A DNA stretch of 64,000 nt from Microbispora sp. NBC_01189 (GTDB lineage: Bacteria; Actinomycetota; Actinomycetes; Streptosporangiales; Streptosporangiaceae): positions 5,265,501 to 5,329,500 of the forward strand of contig NZ_CP108581.1 in the NCBI RefSeq assembly GCF_036010665.1. The letters run 5' to 3'. The notes under the pieces were generated by a model. It saw only the letters and a list, made by a program, of their open reading frames with translations. It was not told the DNA's origin and searched no databases. Each line of letters starts with the position of its first letter. Position 1 is the stretch's first letter. This document shows, in pieces, positions 24,317 through 33,020 of the stretch. A program made the translations under genes and the position numbers.

Positions 24317-24400
24317 ATGAGCGAGCGGAGCGAGCGAATCGGTAGGCACAGTGCGTTTCGCGCATGCGACCCCGAGCCGCCAGGCGAGGGGGTGGCATGA
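24317..24400 (+). CDS. Repeated 27-codon coupler mini-ORF, copy A (before rsmE)
   Basis: ATG to TGA, 84 bases. The peptide starts MSERSERI and ends [11 protein letters not shown]. The same frame, same length and same stop context occurs at 39508-39591 before ureB. The two copies differ at 6 of 84 bases, one of them silent. The stop overlaps the rsmE ATG as ATGA, and the GAGGGGGTGGC near the end provides the ribosome site for rsmE. It begins 5 bp after the dnaJ stop. Whether the peptide or only its translation matters is unknown; it may be a dispersed repeat that inserts at gene junctions. Confidence 0.65.
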   Translation: MSERSERIGRHSAFRACDPEPPGEGVA

Positions 24401-25131
24401 GCGTTCCGGTGTTCCTGTCGGAGGCGGCCGGTCAGGCGGGGGACACGATCGTCCTCGACGGGCCGGAGGGGCGGCACGCCGCGTCGGTGCGCCGCCTGCG
24501 GGCGGGGGAGCGGGTCGACCTCACCGACGGCGCGGGCCGGGTGGCCGAGTGCACGGTCACGTCGGCAGGCAAGGACGCGCTGACCGCCGCGGTGCTCCGC
24601 CGGTACGAGGTGCCGCCCCCGCGGCCGAGGCTGGTGGTCGTGCAGGGCCTGCCCAAGGGCGACCGGGGCGAGCTCGCGGTCGAGATGATGACCGAGACAG
24701 GGGTGGACGTGATCGTCCCCTGGGCCGCCGCCCGCTGCGTCACCCAGTGGAAGGGCGACCGGGCCGGCAGATCACTCGCCCGCTGGCGGAGCACGGCGCG
24801 CGAGGCGGCCAAGCAGGCCCGGCGCTTCCACCTGCCCGAGGTGACCGAGCAGGCCACGACCGCGGGGGTCCGCTCGCTCGTCTCGGCGGCGGCGCTCGCG
24901 GTCGTGCTGCACGAGGAGGCCGCCGAGCCGCTGAGCCGCCTCACGCTGCCGGACGTCCCCGGCGACATCGTGATGATCGTCGGCCCGGAGGGCGGCGTCA
25001 CCGACGAGGAGATCGCCGGGTTCCGCGCGGCGGGAGCCGTACCGGCCCTGCTCGGCCCCACCGTGCTGCGCACCTCGACGGCGGGCGTGGCCGCGGCGGC
25101 CGTCCTGCTGGCCCGCTGCGGCCGCTGGTGA
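24397..25131 (+). CDS. rsmE: 16S rRNA m3U1498 methyltransferase RsmE
   Basis: SAM-dependent SPOUT methyltransferase of 244 residues that modifies U1498 in the decoding centre. An N-terminal PUA-like domain (DGPEGRHAASVRRLRAGERV) is followed by the knotted domain with VVVQGLPKGDRGELAVEMM, EQATT and the SAM-binding IVGPEGGVTDEEI and LGPTVLRTSTAGVAAA. ATG 24397 is chosen because an upstream in-frame ATG (24364) only adds codons from the repeat cassette. Coupled through ATGA to the preceding mini-ORF and so to the hrcA-dnaJ transcript. Confidence 0.94.
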   Translation: MSVPVFLSEAAGQAGDTIVLDGPEGRHAASVRRLRAGERVDLTDGAGRVAECTVTSAGKDALTAAVLRRYEVPPPRPRLVVVQGLPKGDRGELAVEMMTETGVDVIVPWAAARCVTQWKGDRAGRSLARWRSTAREAAKQARRFHLPEVTEQATTAGVRSLVSAAALAVVLHEEAAEPLSRLTLPDVPGDIVMIVGPEGGVTDEEIAGFRAAGAVPALLGPTVLRTSTAGVAAAAVLLARCGRW

Positions 25132-25143
25132 GAACCGCCGTCG

Positions 25144-25818
25144 TCAGGGAGTGGGGGTCTCGGCCGAGTTGGGCGTGACCGTCTCCGCAGGCGGGGGGCT
25201 GGGGGTGGCCGATGGCGTGGCGGTCGCCGTGGGCGGAGCCGACGAAGGGGCGGCGGTGTGCGTGGCCGACGGCGGCGCGGACTGCGCCGTCTGAACGGGC
25301 GGGCACGTCGCGGGCAGGGTCGGCTCGGGGTCGACCACTCCGGCCCGCGCCGCAGGCGACGCGCAGGGGTCGGACGGCGACGGCGACGGGCTGGTGGCCG
25401 GGCCCGGACGGTGCGACGGAGACGGGCTGGTCCGCTCGTGCGACGGGCTCGGGCTGGTGGTGACGATGATCACCACCCCGGGCCGCGAGGCGGCCCCCTC
25501 GGCGGGCGGGCGCGTCACGGTCGAGCTCTCCGGGTCCTGCTCGCGGGCGTCGCCCGACACCGCGATACCGGTGCGGTCGGCGACCTGCTCGCGCAGGCCG
25601 GGGACGAGCATCACGACCGCGCCCGCCGCGAGGACGGCTCCGGCGGCCGCGGCGCCCACCCGCAGCCACAGCACGTTCCGCAGGCCGCGCAGGCCCCGCC
25701 GGTCGATCCGCCGGCGGATGATGTCGAGTCCTTCGGGAGACGGCACGACCGAGTCCGCCTCCGCGCGCAGGGCACGGCGAAGCGACTCGCCGTACTCGTC
25801 GTCGGACGGGAAGGTCAT
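25144..25818 (-). CDS. Single-pass membrane protein with Pro/Ser-rich exterior, sigma-factor partner
   Basis: 224 residues. The cytoplasmic N-terminus (about 1-50) contains YGESLRRALRAEADSVVPSP and an Arg-rich segment, then one transmembrane helix (VGAAAAGAVLAAGAVVMLV). The rest is a low-complexity extracytoplasmic tail rich in Pro, Ser and Thr (SPSPSHERTSPSPSHRPGP) with a short Cys pair. The start overlaps the stop of the SigE-family sigma gene (ATGA). Topology and coupling suggest an anti-sigma or co-regulator, but the zinc anti-sigma motif HxxxCxxC is absent. Proximity of the tail to peptidoglycan suggests envelope sensing, which is inference. Confidence 0.7.
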   Translation of the reverse strand: MTFPSDDEYGESLRRALRAEADSVVPSPEGLDIIRRRIDRRGLRGLRNVLWLRVGAAAAGAVLAAGAVVMLVPGLREQVADRTGIAVSGDAREQDPESSTVTRPPAEGAASRPGVVIIVTTSPSPSHERTSPSPSHRPGPATSPSPSPSDPCASPAARAGVVDPEPTLPATCPPVQTAQSAPPSATHTAAPSSAPPTATATPSATPSPPPAETVTPNSAETPTP

Positions 25819-26420
25819 GAGAACTGCTCCAGTGCCATCCGTAGTGCGGCCATGCCGCGGGACGTGTGACTCTTCACCGCGCCCTTGCTGATGCCCATCG
25901 CGTGCGCGATCTCGGCCTCCGACAGGTCGCCGTAGTATCGCAGCACCAGCGCCTCGCGCTGCCGGTTGGGCAGGCCGCGGAGCGCCTCGATGACGGCCGA
26001 GCGTTCGAGCTCGCCGATGGCGCCGTTCTCGGCGCTCGGCGCGTCCGGCAGGCCCTTCGGGGCGTACTTCTCGACGACCGCGCGGTGCCGCAGCACCGAA
26101 CGCGAGCGGTTCACGACCGATTGGCGAAGGTAGGCCAGTGCCTTGTCGGTGTCCCTCAGGCGCCGCCACGCTCCGTGGAGAGCGACGAACGCGTCCTGAA
26201 CGACCTCTTCCGCGCTGGCCACGTCACGAACCAGCAGCACCGCGAGACGCACCAGTGACCGATAGTGAGCGCTGTAGAGCGCCGTCACGGCCATGTCGGC
26301 ATCCCACCCGACGGGCACCGTCCCCAACGACCTTTCGGCCACGAGGGTCTCGGTGGTCACGTCAATAGGACGCTCGTCGTCCCCGGGGGGTTTACGTTCT
26401 TCCGAATCATTAGAGGGCAT
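25815..26420 (-). CDS. SigE-family (ECF) RNA polymerase sigma factor
   Basis: About 201 residues. Sigma region 2 is visible in ALYSAHYRSLVRLAVLLVRD and AEEVVQDAFVALHGAWRRL. Region 4 has ALRGLPNRQREALVLRYYG, then SEAEIAHAMGISKGAVKSH and TSRGMAALR. This matches the actinobacterial SigE-like ECF class. ATG 26420 is the likely start; the open frame extends to 26477. Coupled by ATGA to the membrane protein downstream and divergent from the HIT gene, so probably signals an envelope stress. Confidence 0.9.
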   Translation of the reverse strand: MPSNDSEERKPPGDDERPIDVTTETLVAERSLGTVPVGWDADMAVTALYSAHYRSLVRLAVLLVRDVASAEEVVQDAFVALHGAWRRLRDTDKALAYLRQSVVNRSRSVLRHRAVVEKYAPKGLPDAPSAENGAIGELERSAVIEALRGLPNRQREALVLRYYGDLSEAEIAHAMGISKGAVKSHTSRGMAALRMALEQFS

Positions 26421-26541
26421 GGCCCGACGGTGTCCTCGCGCGACACTAGGGGGGTTGTCTGGTGAAGTCTCGCACAACCACAGTAGCCGGGAGGATCATT
26501 GCCGTCATCAATCGTCGTCGGCGACCGTTAGGCTGAGGCGC

Positions 26542-26886
26542 GTGACCGACTGCCTATTCTGCAAGATCGTGGCCAGGCAGATCCCGGCGGAAATCGTCCT
26601 GGAGACCGGGCGGGCGCTCGCCTTCCGCGACATCAACCCGCAGGCCCCGACCCACGTCCTCGTCGTGCCCAAGGCACACCACGAGAACGCCGCCGCCCTG
26701 GCAGCGGCCGACGACGGCCTCGCGGACGACCTGCTCAAGGCCTGCCACGCGGTGGCCGTCCAGGAGGGTGTGGCCGAGCCGGGCTACCGGGTCGTGCTCA
26801 ACACCGGTCCGGGGGCCGGGCAGACGGTCTTCCACGTCCACGCGCACGTGCTCGGCGGCCGGAGCCTCACCTGGCCCCCCGGCTAG
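26542..26886 (+). CDS. HIT-family nucleotide hydrolase
   Basis: 114 residues of the HINT branch. It begins TDCLFCKIVARQIPAEIV with the Cys pair, continues with FRDINPQAPTHVLVVPK, and ends with the catalytic triad motif QTVFHVHAHVLGG (H-phi-H-phi-H). Likely a purine nucleoside phosphoramidase acting on AMP-linked substrates. GTG 26542 is chosen because the family begins (M)xDCLFCKI, although the frame is open upstream. Lies 59 bp before phoH, in the usual HIT-phoH-ybeY order. Confidence 0.92.
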   Translation: MTDCLFCKIVARQIPAEIVLETGRALAFRDINPQAPTHVLVVPKAHHENAAALAAADDGLADDLLKACHAVAVQEGVAEPGYRVVLNTGPGAGQTVFHVHAHVLGGRSLTWPPG

Positions 26887-26945
26887 AAACACCGCAGTAG
26901 CATTAGAGGGAACCGAGGAGGCGATCAGGGCCGCAAGGGCCGCCC

Positions 26946-27968
26946 ATGTCCGAGTCACAGCACATCAACCAGACCCAGGCCAAGGTAGTCATCCCCGAGG
27001 GGCAGCCGATGGTCAGCCTCCTGGGGTCGGGTGACGAGCTCCTGCGGGTCATCGAGGGCGCCTTCAGCGCCGACATCCACGTGCGCGGCAACGAGATCAC
27101 CATCACCGGCAGTCCCGAGGAGAGCGGCGTCGTCGTCCGCCTCTTCGAGGAGCTGATGGAGTTGGTCGGCTCGGGCGCCGAGCTGTCCCCCGACGCCGTC
27201 GAACGCAGCATCCACATGCTGCGGATGGCCACCGACCGCCCGGCCGAGGTCCTGTCCCTGGACATCCTGTCCTCCCGGGGCCGGACCATCCGCCCGAAGA
27301 CGGTCAACCAGAAGCGGTACGTCGACGCGATCGACAGGCACACCATCGTCTTCGGCATCGGCCCCGCCGGCACCGGCAAGACGTACCTGGCGATGGCGAA
27401 GGCCGTGAAGGCCCTGCAGAACAAGCGGGTCAACCGCATCATCCTCACCCGCCCCGCCGTCGAGGCGGGGGAGCGGCTCGGGTTCCTGCCCGGCACGCTC
27501 TACGAGAAGATCGACCCCTATCTGCGGCCGTTGTACGACGCTCTGCACGACATGCTGGACCCCGACTCGATCCCTCGTCTCATGGCGGCCGGGACGATCG
27601 AGGTCGCGCCGCTCGCCTACATGCGCGGGCGCACGCTCAACGACGCCTTCATCATCCTGGACGAGGCGCAGAACACCTCGCCCGAGCAGATGAAGATGTT
27701 CCTGACCCGGCTCGGGTTCAACTCGAAGATCGTCGTCACCGGCGACGTGACCCAGATCGACCTGCCCGGCGGCCAGGACAGCGGCCTGAAGGTCGTCCAG
27801 CACATCCTCGAAGGCATCGAGGACATCCATTTCAGCAGGTTGACCAGCGCGGACGTGGTCCGGCACAAGCTGGTGAGCGACATCGTCGACGCCTACGGCC
27901 GATACGACGCCGCGATGGCCTCCGAGCCGCGGGCGATCAGCAAACGGCCGCGGAACAACCGACGGTGA
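26946..27968 (+). CDS. phoH: PhoH-like ATPase
   Basis: 340 residues. An N-terminal KH-like region (FSADIHVRGNEITITGSPEE) precedes the PhoH P-loop domain: Walker A in FGIGPAGTGKTYLAMAKA, the family box RPAVEAGERLGFLPG, Walker B in DAFIILDEAQNTSPEQMKMF and VVTGDVTQIDLPGGQDSGL. PhoH proteins are RNA-linked ATPases/helicases, and the gene normally sits with ybeY and era in ribosome and rRNA maturation clusters, as here. ATG start with GGGCCGC spacing typical of this operon. Confidence 0.95.
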   Translation: MSESQHINQTQAKVVIPEGQPMVSLLGSGDELLRVIEGAFSADIHVRGNEITITGSPEESGVVVRLFEELMELVGSGAELSPDAVERSIHMLRMATDRPAEVLSLDILSSRGRTIRPKTVNQKRYVDAIDRHTIVFGIGPAGTGKTYLAMAKAVKALQNKRVNRIILTRPAVEAGERLGFLPGTLYEKIDPYLRPLYDALHDMLDPDSIPRLMAAGTIEVAPLAYMRGRTLNDAFIILDEAQNTSPEQMKMFLTRLGFNSKIVVTGDVTQIDLPGGQDSGLKVVQHILEGIEDIHFSRLTSADVVRHKLVSDIVDAYGRYDAAMASEPRAISKRPRNNRR

Positions 27969-27996
27969 GCACGACCATGGCGGGTGAGGAGACCCC

Positions 27997-28467
27997 GTGA
28001 GCATCGAGGTGGCCAACGAGTCCGGCGTCGAGGTCGACGAGACGGCACTCGTCGAGCTCGCCGGGCACGTCCTGGGCCGGATGGGGATCAACCCGCTGGC
28101 CGAGCTGTCGATCCTGGTGATCGACGCGGGGGCGATGGCCGAGCTGCACGAGCAGTGGATGGGGGAGCCGGGCCCGACCGACGTGCTGGCCTTCCCGATG
28201 GACGAGCTGCGGCCCAACACCGGGCGGGACGAGGACGCCTCCCCCGACCCGGCGCTGCTGGGCGACGTGGTGCTGTGCCCGCAGGTGGCCGCCAAGCAGG
28301 CCGCCGAGGCCGGGCACGGCGCCCAGGACGAGCTGGAGCTGCTGTGCACGCACGGCATCCTCCACCTGCTGGGCTACGATCACGCCGAGCCCGAGGAACA
28401 CGCCGAGATGTTCGGGCTGCAGGACGAGCTCCTCGGCGCCTGGCGGGAGGTGCGGCGGAAGCCGTGA
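27997..28467 (+). CDS. ybeY: Endoribonuclease YbeY (rRNA maturation)
   Basis: Zinc-dependent single-strand endoribonuclease of 156 residues, needed for 16S 3'-end maturation and ribosome quality control. The H-x3-H-x5-H zinc motif is seen in [13 protein letters not shown] at about residue 116. [11 protein letters not shown] and LGDVVLCP are further family signatures. GTG start; its stop overlaps the GTG of the CorC-like gene (GTGA). Confidence 0.95.
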   Translation: MSIEVANESGVEVDETALVELAGHVLGRMGINPLAELSILVIDAGAMAELHEQWMGEPGPTDVLAFPMDELRPNTGRDEDASPDPALLGDVVLCPQVAAKQAAEAGHGAQDELELLCTHGILHLLGYDHAEPEEHAEMFGLQDELLGAWREVRRKP

Positions 28468-29759
28468 ACAACGGCTGGCTGGTCTCGGCCGTCGTCCTCA
28501 TCGTGGTCGGCGGCCTCCTCGCGAGCGCCGAGACCGCGCTGACCCGCATCTCCCGCGTGCGAGCCGAGGAGTTCGTCAAGGAGGCGCGGCGCGGTTCGGT
28601 GCGGCTGCGGACGATCGTCGCCGACCCCCCGCGTTACCTCAACCTGGTGCTCCTGCTACGGCTGAGCTGCGAGCTCGTCGCCACGGTGATCGCGACGCTG
28701 CTGTTCATCGACTGGCTCGGCGACCGCGGCCAGGCGTACGCCGGGGCGGCCGTGGCCATGATCCTGGTGAGCTACGTGATCGTCGGGGTCATGCCGCGCA
28801 CGCTCGGGCGCCAGCACGCCGAGCCCGTCGCCCTGGCGAGCGCGCCGGTCGTGTACGGCCTGACCAAGATCTTCGGGCCGCTGCCGGAGCTGCTGATCCT
28901 GCTGGGCAACGCGCTCACCCCCGGCAAGGGCTTCCGGGAGGGGCCGTTCACCTCGGAGGCGGAGCTGCGCGACCTGGTCGACCTGGCCGAGCAGCGCCGG
29001 GTCATCGAGCCCGACGAGCGCGAGATGATCCACTCGGTCTTCGAGCTGGGCGACACGCTGGTGCGCGAGGTCATGGTGCCGCGCACCGACATCATCTTCA
29101 TCGAGCGGGGCAAGACGCTGAGCCAGGCGCTCTCGCTGGCCCTGCGCAGCGGCTTCTCCCGCATCCCCGTCGTGGGGGAGAACGAGGACGACGTGGTGGG
29201 CATCGCCTACCTGAAGGACATCGTCCGCCGCATACAGGACACCGGCGACGACGGCGTCCGGGTGGACGAGCTCATGCGCCCCGCGACGTACGTGCCGGAG
29301 AGCAAGCCCATCGACGAGCTGCTGCGCGAGATGCAGGCGCGGCAGATCCACCTCGCCATCGTCATCGACGAGTACGGCGGAACCGCCGGCCTCGTCACGA
29401 TCGAGGACGTGATCGAGGAGATCGTCGGGGAGATCGCCGACGAGTACGACCAGGAGACCCCGCGGATCGAGTGGCTCGACGACGGCGCCGCCCGGGTGAC
29501 CGCGCGGCTCCCGGCCGGCGAGCTGGGCGAGCTGTTCGGCACCGAGATCGAGGTCGAGGACGTCGAGACGGTCGGCGGCCTGCTGGCGCACGCCCTGGGC
29601 CGGGTGCCGATCGCGGGCTCCGAGGCCGTGATCGGCGACCTGCGCCTGACCGCCGAGAACCTCGCGGGACGCCGCAACCGGATCAGCACCGTCGTCGTAC
29701 GCCGTGAGGAGCCCGCTCCCGGCGACGAGGTCGTGGCCGTGAGCGCCGACCACGAGTGA
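28464..29759 (+). CDS. CNNM/CorC-type membrane protein with paired CBS domains
   Basis: About 431 residues, probably a magnesium/cobalt efflux or transport regulator. N-terminal DUF21/CNNM membrane region with three or four hydrophobic segments ([20 protein letters not shown] at the start). Two CBS domains lie around residues 190-310 ([54 protein letters not shown]), followed by the CorC/HlyC C-terminal domain with [13 protein letters not shown] and [16 protein letters not shown] start overlaps the ybeY stop. Conserved neighbour of ybeY and era in actinobacteria. Confidence 0.92.
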   Translation: MNNGWLVSAVVLIVVGGLLASAETALTRISRVRAEEFVKEARRGSVRLRTIVADPPRYLNLVLLLRLSCELVATVIATLLFIDWLGDRGQAYAGAAVAMILVSYVIVGVMPRTLGRQHAEPVALASAPVVYGLTKIFGPLPELLILLGNALTPGKGFREGPFTSEAELRDLVDLAEQRRVIEPDEREMIHSVFELGDTLVREVMVPRTDIIFIERGKTLSQALSLALRSGFSRIPVVGENEDDVVGIAYLKDIVRRIQDTGDDGVRVDELMRPATYVPESKPIDELLREMQARQIHLAIVIDEYGGTAGLVTIEDVIEEIVGEIADEYDQETPRIEWLDDGAARVTARLPAGELGELFGTEIEVEDVETVGGLLAHALGRVPIAGSEAVIGDLRLTAENLAGRRNRISTVVVRREEPAPGDEVVAVSADHE

Positions 29760-29800
29760 ATCTGGTCCGCGTATATCCGGCCTGGGTAATGTGACCTCCC

Positions 29801-32020
29801 ATGGCGGTCTTCTCCGTACTCGGAGCGCTACAAGCCATCCGCGAAGACGGGCCGATCGAGTTCGGCGGCCCACGTCAGCGTTCGGTGCTCGGGCGGCTTC
29901 TGGTCGCCCGGGGCCAGGTCGTGCCGGTCGGGCGGCTGATCAGCGATCTGTGGCGGGACCAGCCGCCGCCGGGCGCCGCCGGTTCGATCCAGACGTACGT
30001 CTCCCACCTGCGCCGGGCCCTGGAGCCGCAGCGGACGATCCGCACGCCCGCGAGGCTCCTCGTGACCGTGCCCCCGGGGTACGCCCTGCGCGCCGAGCAC
30101 GTGGACGCCTGGCGGTTCGAGGAACTGGTGCGGCTGGGCAGCCGCCGGCTGCTCGACGGTGACGCCGCCGCCGCGGTCGTCGCCCTGGAGGAGGCGCTGG
30201 CCCTGTGGAAGGGCCCGGCGTACCAGGAGTTCGCCTCGGCGGACTGGGCGCTGAACGAGATCGCCCGGCTCGACGAGGTCCGGGCGACGGCCGTCGAGCA
30301 GCGGGCCTCGGCGGTGATGGCGCTCGGCACGCCCGGCTCGGTCGTCGCGGACCTGCGCGCCCACCTCGCCGAGCACCCGCTGCGCGAGGAGGGCTGGCGG
30401 CTGCTCGCCACCGCGCTCTACCGGCAGGGCAGGCAGGGCGACGCGCTCGCCGCGCTCCGCGAGGCCCGCCGCATGCTCGTGGCGGAACTCGGCGTCGATC
30501 CCGGTCCCGCGCTGCGCCGCCTGGAGGCCGGCATCCTCGCCCATTCCCCCGAGCTGGACCTGCCCCGCACGGCCCGTGAGGCCGAGAGGGACAACCCGGC
30601 CGCACGTCTCCCTCTCCCGCGCGGCCTCCCAGCAGTTCTCCTTCAAGTCCGCACAGCGGCTCCCACAGCGGCTCCCACAGCGGCTCCCACAGCGGCTCCC
30701 GCGGCCGGCCTCGCGGAGATTTCCACCACGGTTCCCGTGGCAGCGGCCCGTCAGGAAGGCCGGATCCGGTTGTTCGGGCGGCGGAGCGAGGTGTCGCTTC
30801 TGCTGGGCCTGTCCGAGGGCGTCGCACTCGTCACGGGCGAGGCGGGCATGGGCAAGACCGCGCTCGTGGAGGAGGTCGCCGCCGTCCGGGCGGGGCGGGG
30901 CGCGCGGGTCGCGATCGGGCGCTGCCCGGCGACCCGGGGCGCGCCGCCCGGCTGGGCCTGGGCCGAGATCCTCCGTACGCTCACGACGGCCGTGCCGCCG
31001 CGCGAGCACACGGCCCGGAGCGTGCGGGGGGAGGGATTCCACGGGCGGCGGGCGGTCGCGGCCTACCTGCGCGACACCGCGGCGGAGGCGCCGATCCTGC
31101 TCGTCGTCGAGGACCTGCACCGCGCCGACCGGGAGACGCTGGACACCCTCCTGGACGTCGTCGCGGAGACGGCCGGTGCGGCCGTCGCCGTCGTCTGCAC
31201 CTTCCGGCAGGAGGAGGCGGGCCGGCTGACGGGGACGGCGGCGGCGCTCGCCCGGCGCGAACCGCTCCGGATCGGCCTGCGCGGCCTGCGGCCCGGCGCC
31301 GCCGCCGGCCTCGTCACCGCCGTCGCCGGCCTGCCCGTCACCCGCCCGGCCCTGACCGCGCTCGCCGCGCGCACCGGGGGCAACCCCTTCTTCCTCCGGG
31401 AGACCGCGCGCCTGATCGCGGCCGAGGGCGAGGCGGCGGCCCTGACGACCGTTCCCGCCGGGGTCCGCGACGTGGTCGCGGCACGCCTCGCCGTCCTGCC
31501 CGCCCGGGTGCGTACGGTGCTGGACGTGGCGGCGGTGCTCGACGCCGAGGTCCCGGGGAAGCACGCCGGGGGCGTCGACCTCGACGTGCTCGCGGCCGTT
31601 CACGGCGGTGGTGAGGACGCCGTGGTGGACGCGGCCGAGGAGGCGCTCCTGGCCGGGATGCTCGTCGAACCCGGCGACGGCGGGCTCCGCTTCGCCAGCC
31701 CCGTCCTCCGCGACACCGTGTACGGCGCGATGCCGCTGCTGCGCCGCGCCCGCACGCACGCCCGGGTGGCGGCGGTGCTCGAACGGCTGCGCCCGGACGA
31801 GGCGGCGGCGCTCGCGCACCACCACGCGCTGGGCGGCGACCCGGTGAGGGCGGCACGGTACGCCCTGACCGCCGCCGAGCGGGCCGACCTCCGCTACGCG
31901 CGGCGGGAGAGCGGGCTCACCCGGGCACCCGGGTCGCGGCCCGCCAGAGACTACGCCTCGGTGGCCCGCGACCGGCTCCGGGAGACACAGAACCCGCCGA
32001 CGGGTGCAAGCCTTCTTTAA
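29801..32020 (+). CDS. SARP/AfsR-type regulator with AAA ATPase domain, no TPR tail
   Basis: 739 residues. An OmpR-like winged helix (SVLGALQAIREDGPIEFG to YVSHLRRALEP, residues 1-90) and a bacterial transcriptional activation domain (BTAD, to about 245) come first. A short repetitive linker (four AAPT units, 30656-30703) follows. The ATPase has Walker A ALVTGEAGMGKTALVEEV and Walker B ILLVVEDLHRADRETLDTL, with the LuxR/MalT-like arm to the end. The usual C-terminal TPR array of large AfsR-like proteins is missing: the protein ends soon after LAHHHALGGDPVRAARYAL. It sits alone between corC and the era operon and may control a target elsewhere. Confidence 0.88.
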   Translation: MAVFSVLGALQAIREDGPIEFGGPRQRSVLGRLLVARGQVVPVGRLISDLWRDQPPPGAAGSIQTYVSHLRRALEPQRTIRTPARLLVTVPPGYALRAEHVDAWRFEELVRLGSRRLLDGDAAAAVVALEEALALWKGPAYQEFASADWALNEIARLDEVRATAVEQRASAVMALGTPGSVVADLRAHLAEHPLREEGWRLLATALYRQGRQGDALAALREARRMLVAELGVDPGPALRRLEAGILAHSPELDLPRTAREAERDNPAARLPLPRGLPAVLLQVRTAAPTAAPTAAPTAAPAAGLAEISTTVPVAAARQEGRIRLFGRRSEVSLLLGLSEGVALVTGEAGMGKTALVEEVAAVRAGRGARVAIGRCPATRGAPPGWAWAEILRTLTTAVPPREHTARSVRGEGFHGRRAVAAYLRDTAAEAPILLVVEDLHRADRETLDTLLDVVAETAGAAVAVVCTFRQEEAGRLTGTAAALARREPLRIGLRGLRPGAAAGLVTAVAGLPVTRPALTALAARTGGNPFFLRETARLIAAEGEAAALTTVPAGVRDVVAARLAVLPARVRTVLDVAAVLDAEVPGKHAGGVDLDVLAAVHGGGEDAVVDAAEEALLAGMLVEPGDGGLRFASPVLRDTVYGAMPLLRRARTHARVAAVLERLRPDEAAALAHHHALGGDPVRAARYALTAAERADLRYARRESGLTRAPGSRPARDYASVARDRLRETQNPPTGASLL

Positions 32021-32054
32021 GCGGCTTGCAAGTGCGCCCTGCCACTGTTGTCCC

Positions 32055-32082
32055 AGGCGCCCAGAAGGGGTTCGGGGCGCCT
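32055..32082 (+). terminator. Hairpin after the SARP regulator gene
   Basis: AGGCGCCC and GGGCGCCT form a perfect 8-bp stem with a 12-nt loop, 35 bp past the stop. Confidence 0.5.
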
Positions 32083-32155
32083 CATAGGGAGTCCGGCGCT
32101 CCGGGAGGGGTTCGCGGCGCACCGGCAACTCCCATGGGGGATCCGTAAGCGGTGC

Positions 32156-32185
32156 GGGGCTTTCACCTTCCGAGGTGGAAGCCCC
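32156..32185 (+). terminator. Second hairpin after the SARP regulator gene
   Basis: GGGGCTTTCACCT pairs with AGGTGGAAGCCCC (12 of 13) around a 4-nt loop. It could be a terminator or a leader structure for the secreted protein gene 85 bp downstream. Confidence 0.55.
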
Positions 32186-32270
32186 GTATCGGTTACGCAA
32201 AGTGATTACCCGCTTCCGGTCCGGGGAAGGACAACCTCCGGTAATGCGCCCGAGCGGCGGGGAGGCGGGC

Positions 32271-33020
32271 ATGCGGATCGTCCACGCGGCAGTCGCGGGC
32301 TTCCTGGCCCTCGCCACCGGGCTCAGTGTCGCGACGTACGCCACCGTGGGAGCCGAACGGGGAGCCGCACAGGGAGCCGCACGGGGAGTCACGGCCACCG
32401 AGCGGGCCGCCCGCGACACCCAGGGCACGGGAACCACGCGGAACGCCATGGCGGCGCGGAGCGCGGGGCGTCTGAGAGGCGTGCTGGGGACGATGCGAGA
32501 TCTTCCCGAGGGCTTCTTCAGCCACGCGCGGGCGCCCTGGCGGGCGCCCTTCCGCCCCCGCGCGAGCGCCTGCCGCGCACTCTTCGACGCCGCGGCGGGC
32601 AGGCCTCCGCGGGCCGGCCTCGGCGGCGCCACCGCCGTGACCGCCGCGACGTACGACGGCCCGCACCTCGGCGAACTGGCCGGCGTCGGGCTCGCCGTCT
32701 ACGACGGGAACGAGGCGGCCGGGCGCCTCGACGCGCTGCGCGCCGCCCTGATCCGCTGCGCCACCGCCGACGCGGGCACGCCGTACGACCGCCTGAAGGC
32801 CTCGCCGGTGCCGCTGCCGGGCATCGGCGGCCCCGACGCCGCCGGGCGCGGGCTGACCGGCCGGGTCGGCGGCTACCCCTACCGCATGCACCTGGTCGTC
32901 GCCCGCTCCGGCCACACGCTGATCACGCTCGTGCACGCGGGCCTGACCCCGCCCGACCCGGCCCGTACGGCCGAACTGGCCCGTCTGCTCGTCCGGGAGG
33001 TCGGTACGCTTGACGGGTGA
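32271..33020 (+). CDS. Hypothetical exported or membrane-anchored protein
   Basis: 249 residues, not recognised. N-terminal hydrophobic segment MRIVHAAVAGFLALATGLSV suggests a signal peptide or anchor, followed by a low-complexity Ala/Arg/Gly stretch and a globular C-terminal half with a possible disulfide (SACRALFDAA and LIRCATADAG). Motifs such as YDGPHLGELAGVGLAVYDG have no known function. ATG 32271 has GGGGAGGCGGGC directly upstream; the open frame extends further. Its stop overlaps the next start (GTGA), coupling it to the deaminase-like gene and era. Confidence 0.65.
   Translation: MRIVHAAVAGFLALATGLSVATYATVGAERGAAQGAARGVTATERAARDTQGTGTTRNAMAARSAGRLRGVLGTMRDLPEGFFSHARAPWRAPFRPRASACRALFDAAAGRPPRAGLGGATAVTAATYDGPHLGELAGVGLAVYDGNEAAGRLDALRAALIRCATADAGTPYDRLKASPVPLPGIGGPDAAGRGLTGRVGGYPYRMHLVVARSGHTLITLVHAGLTPPDPARTAELARLLVREVGTLDG

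Noticed and set aside
24364-24396. Upstream ATG extending RsmE
   Set aside because: The added codons come entirely from the repeat cassette (the same extension appears before ureB); ATG 24397 fits the family and spacing.
29828-32632. 934-codon minus-strand ORF
   Set aside because: Antisense of the SARP regulator; composition-driven.
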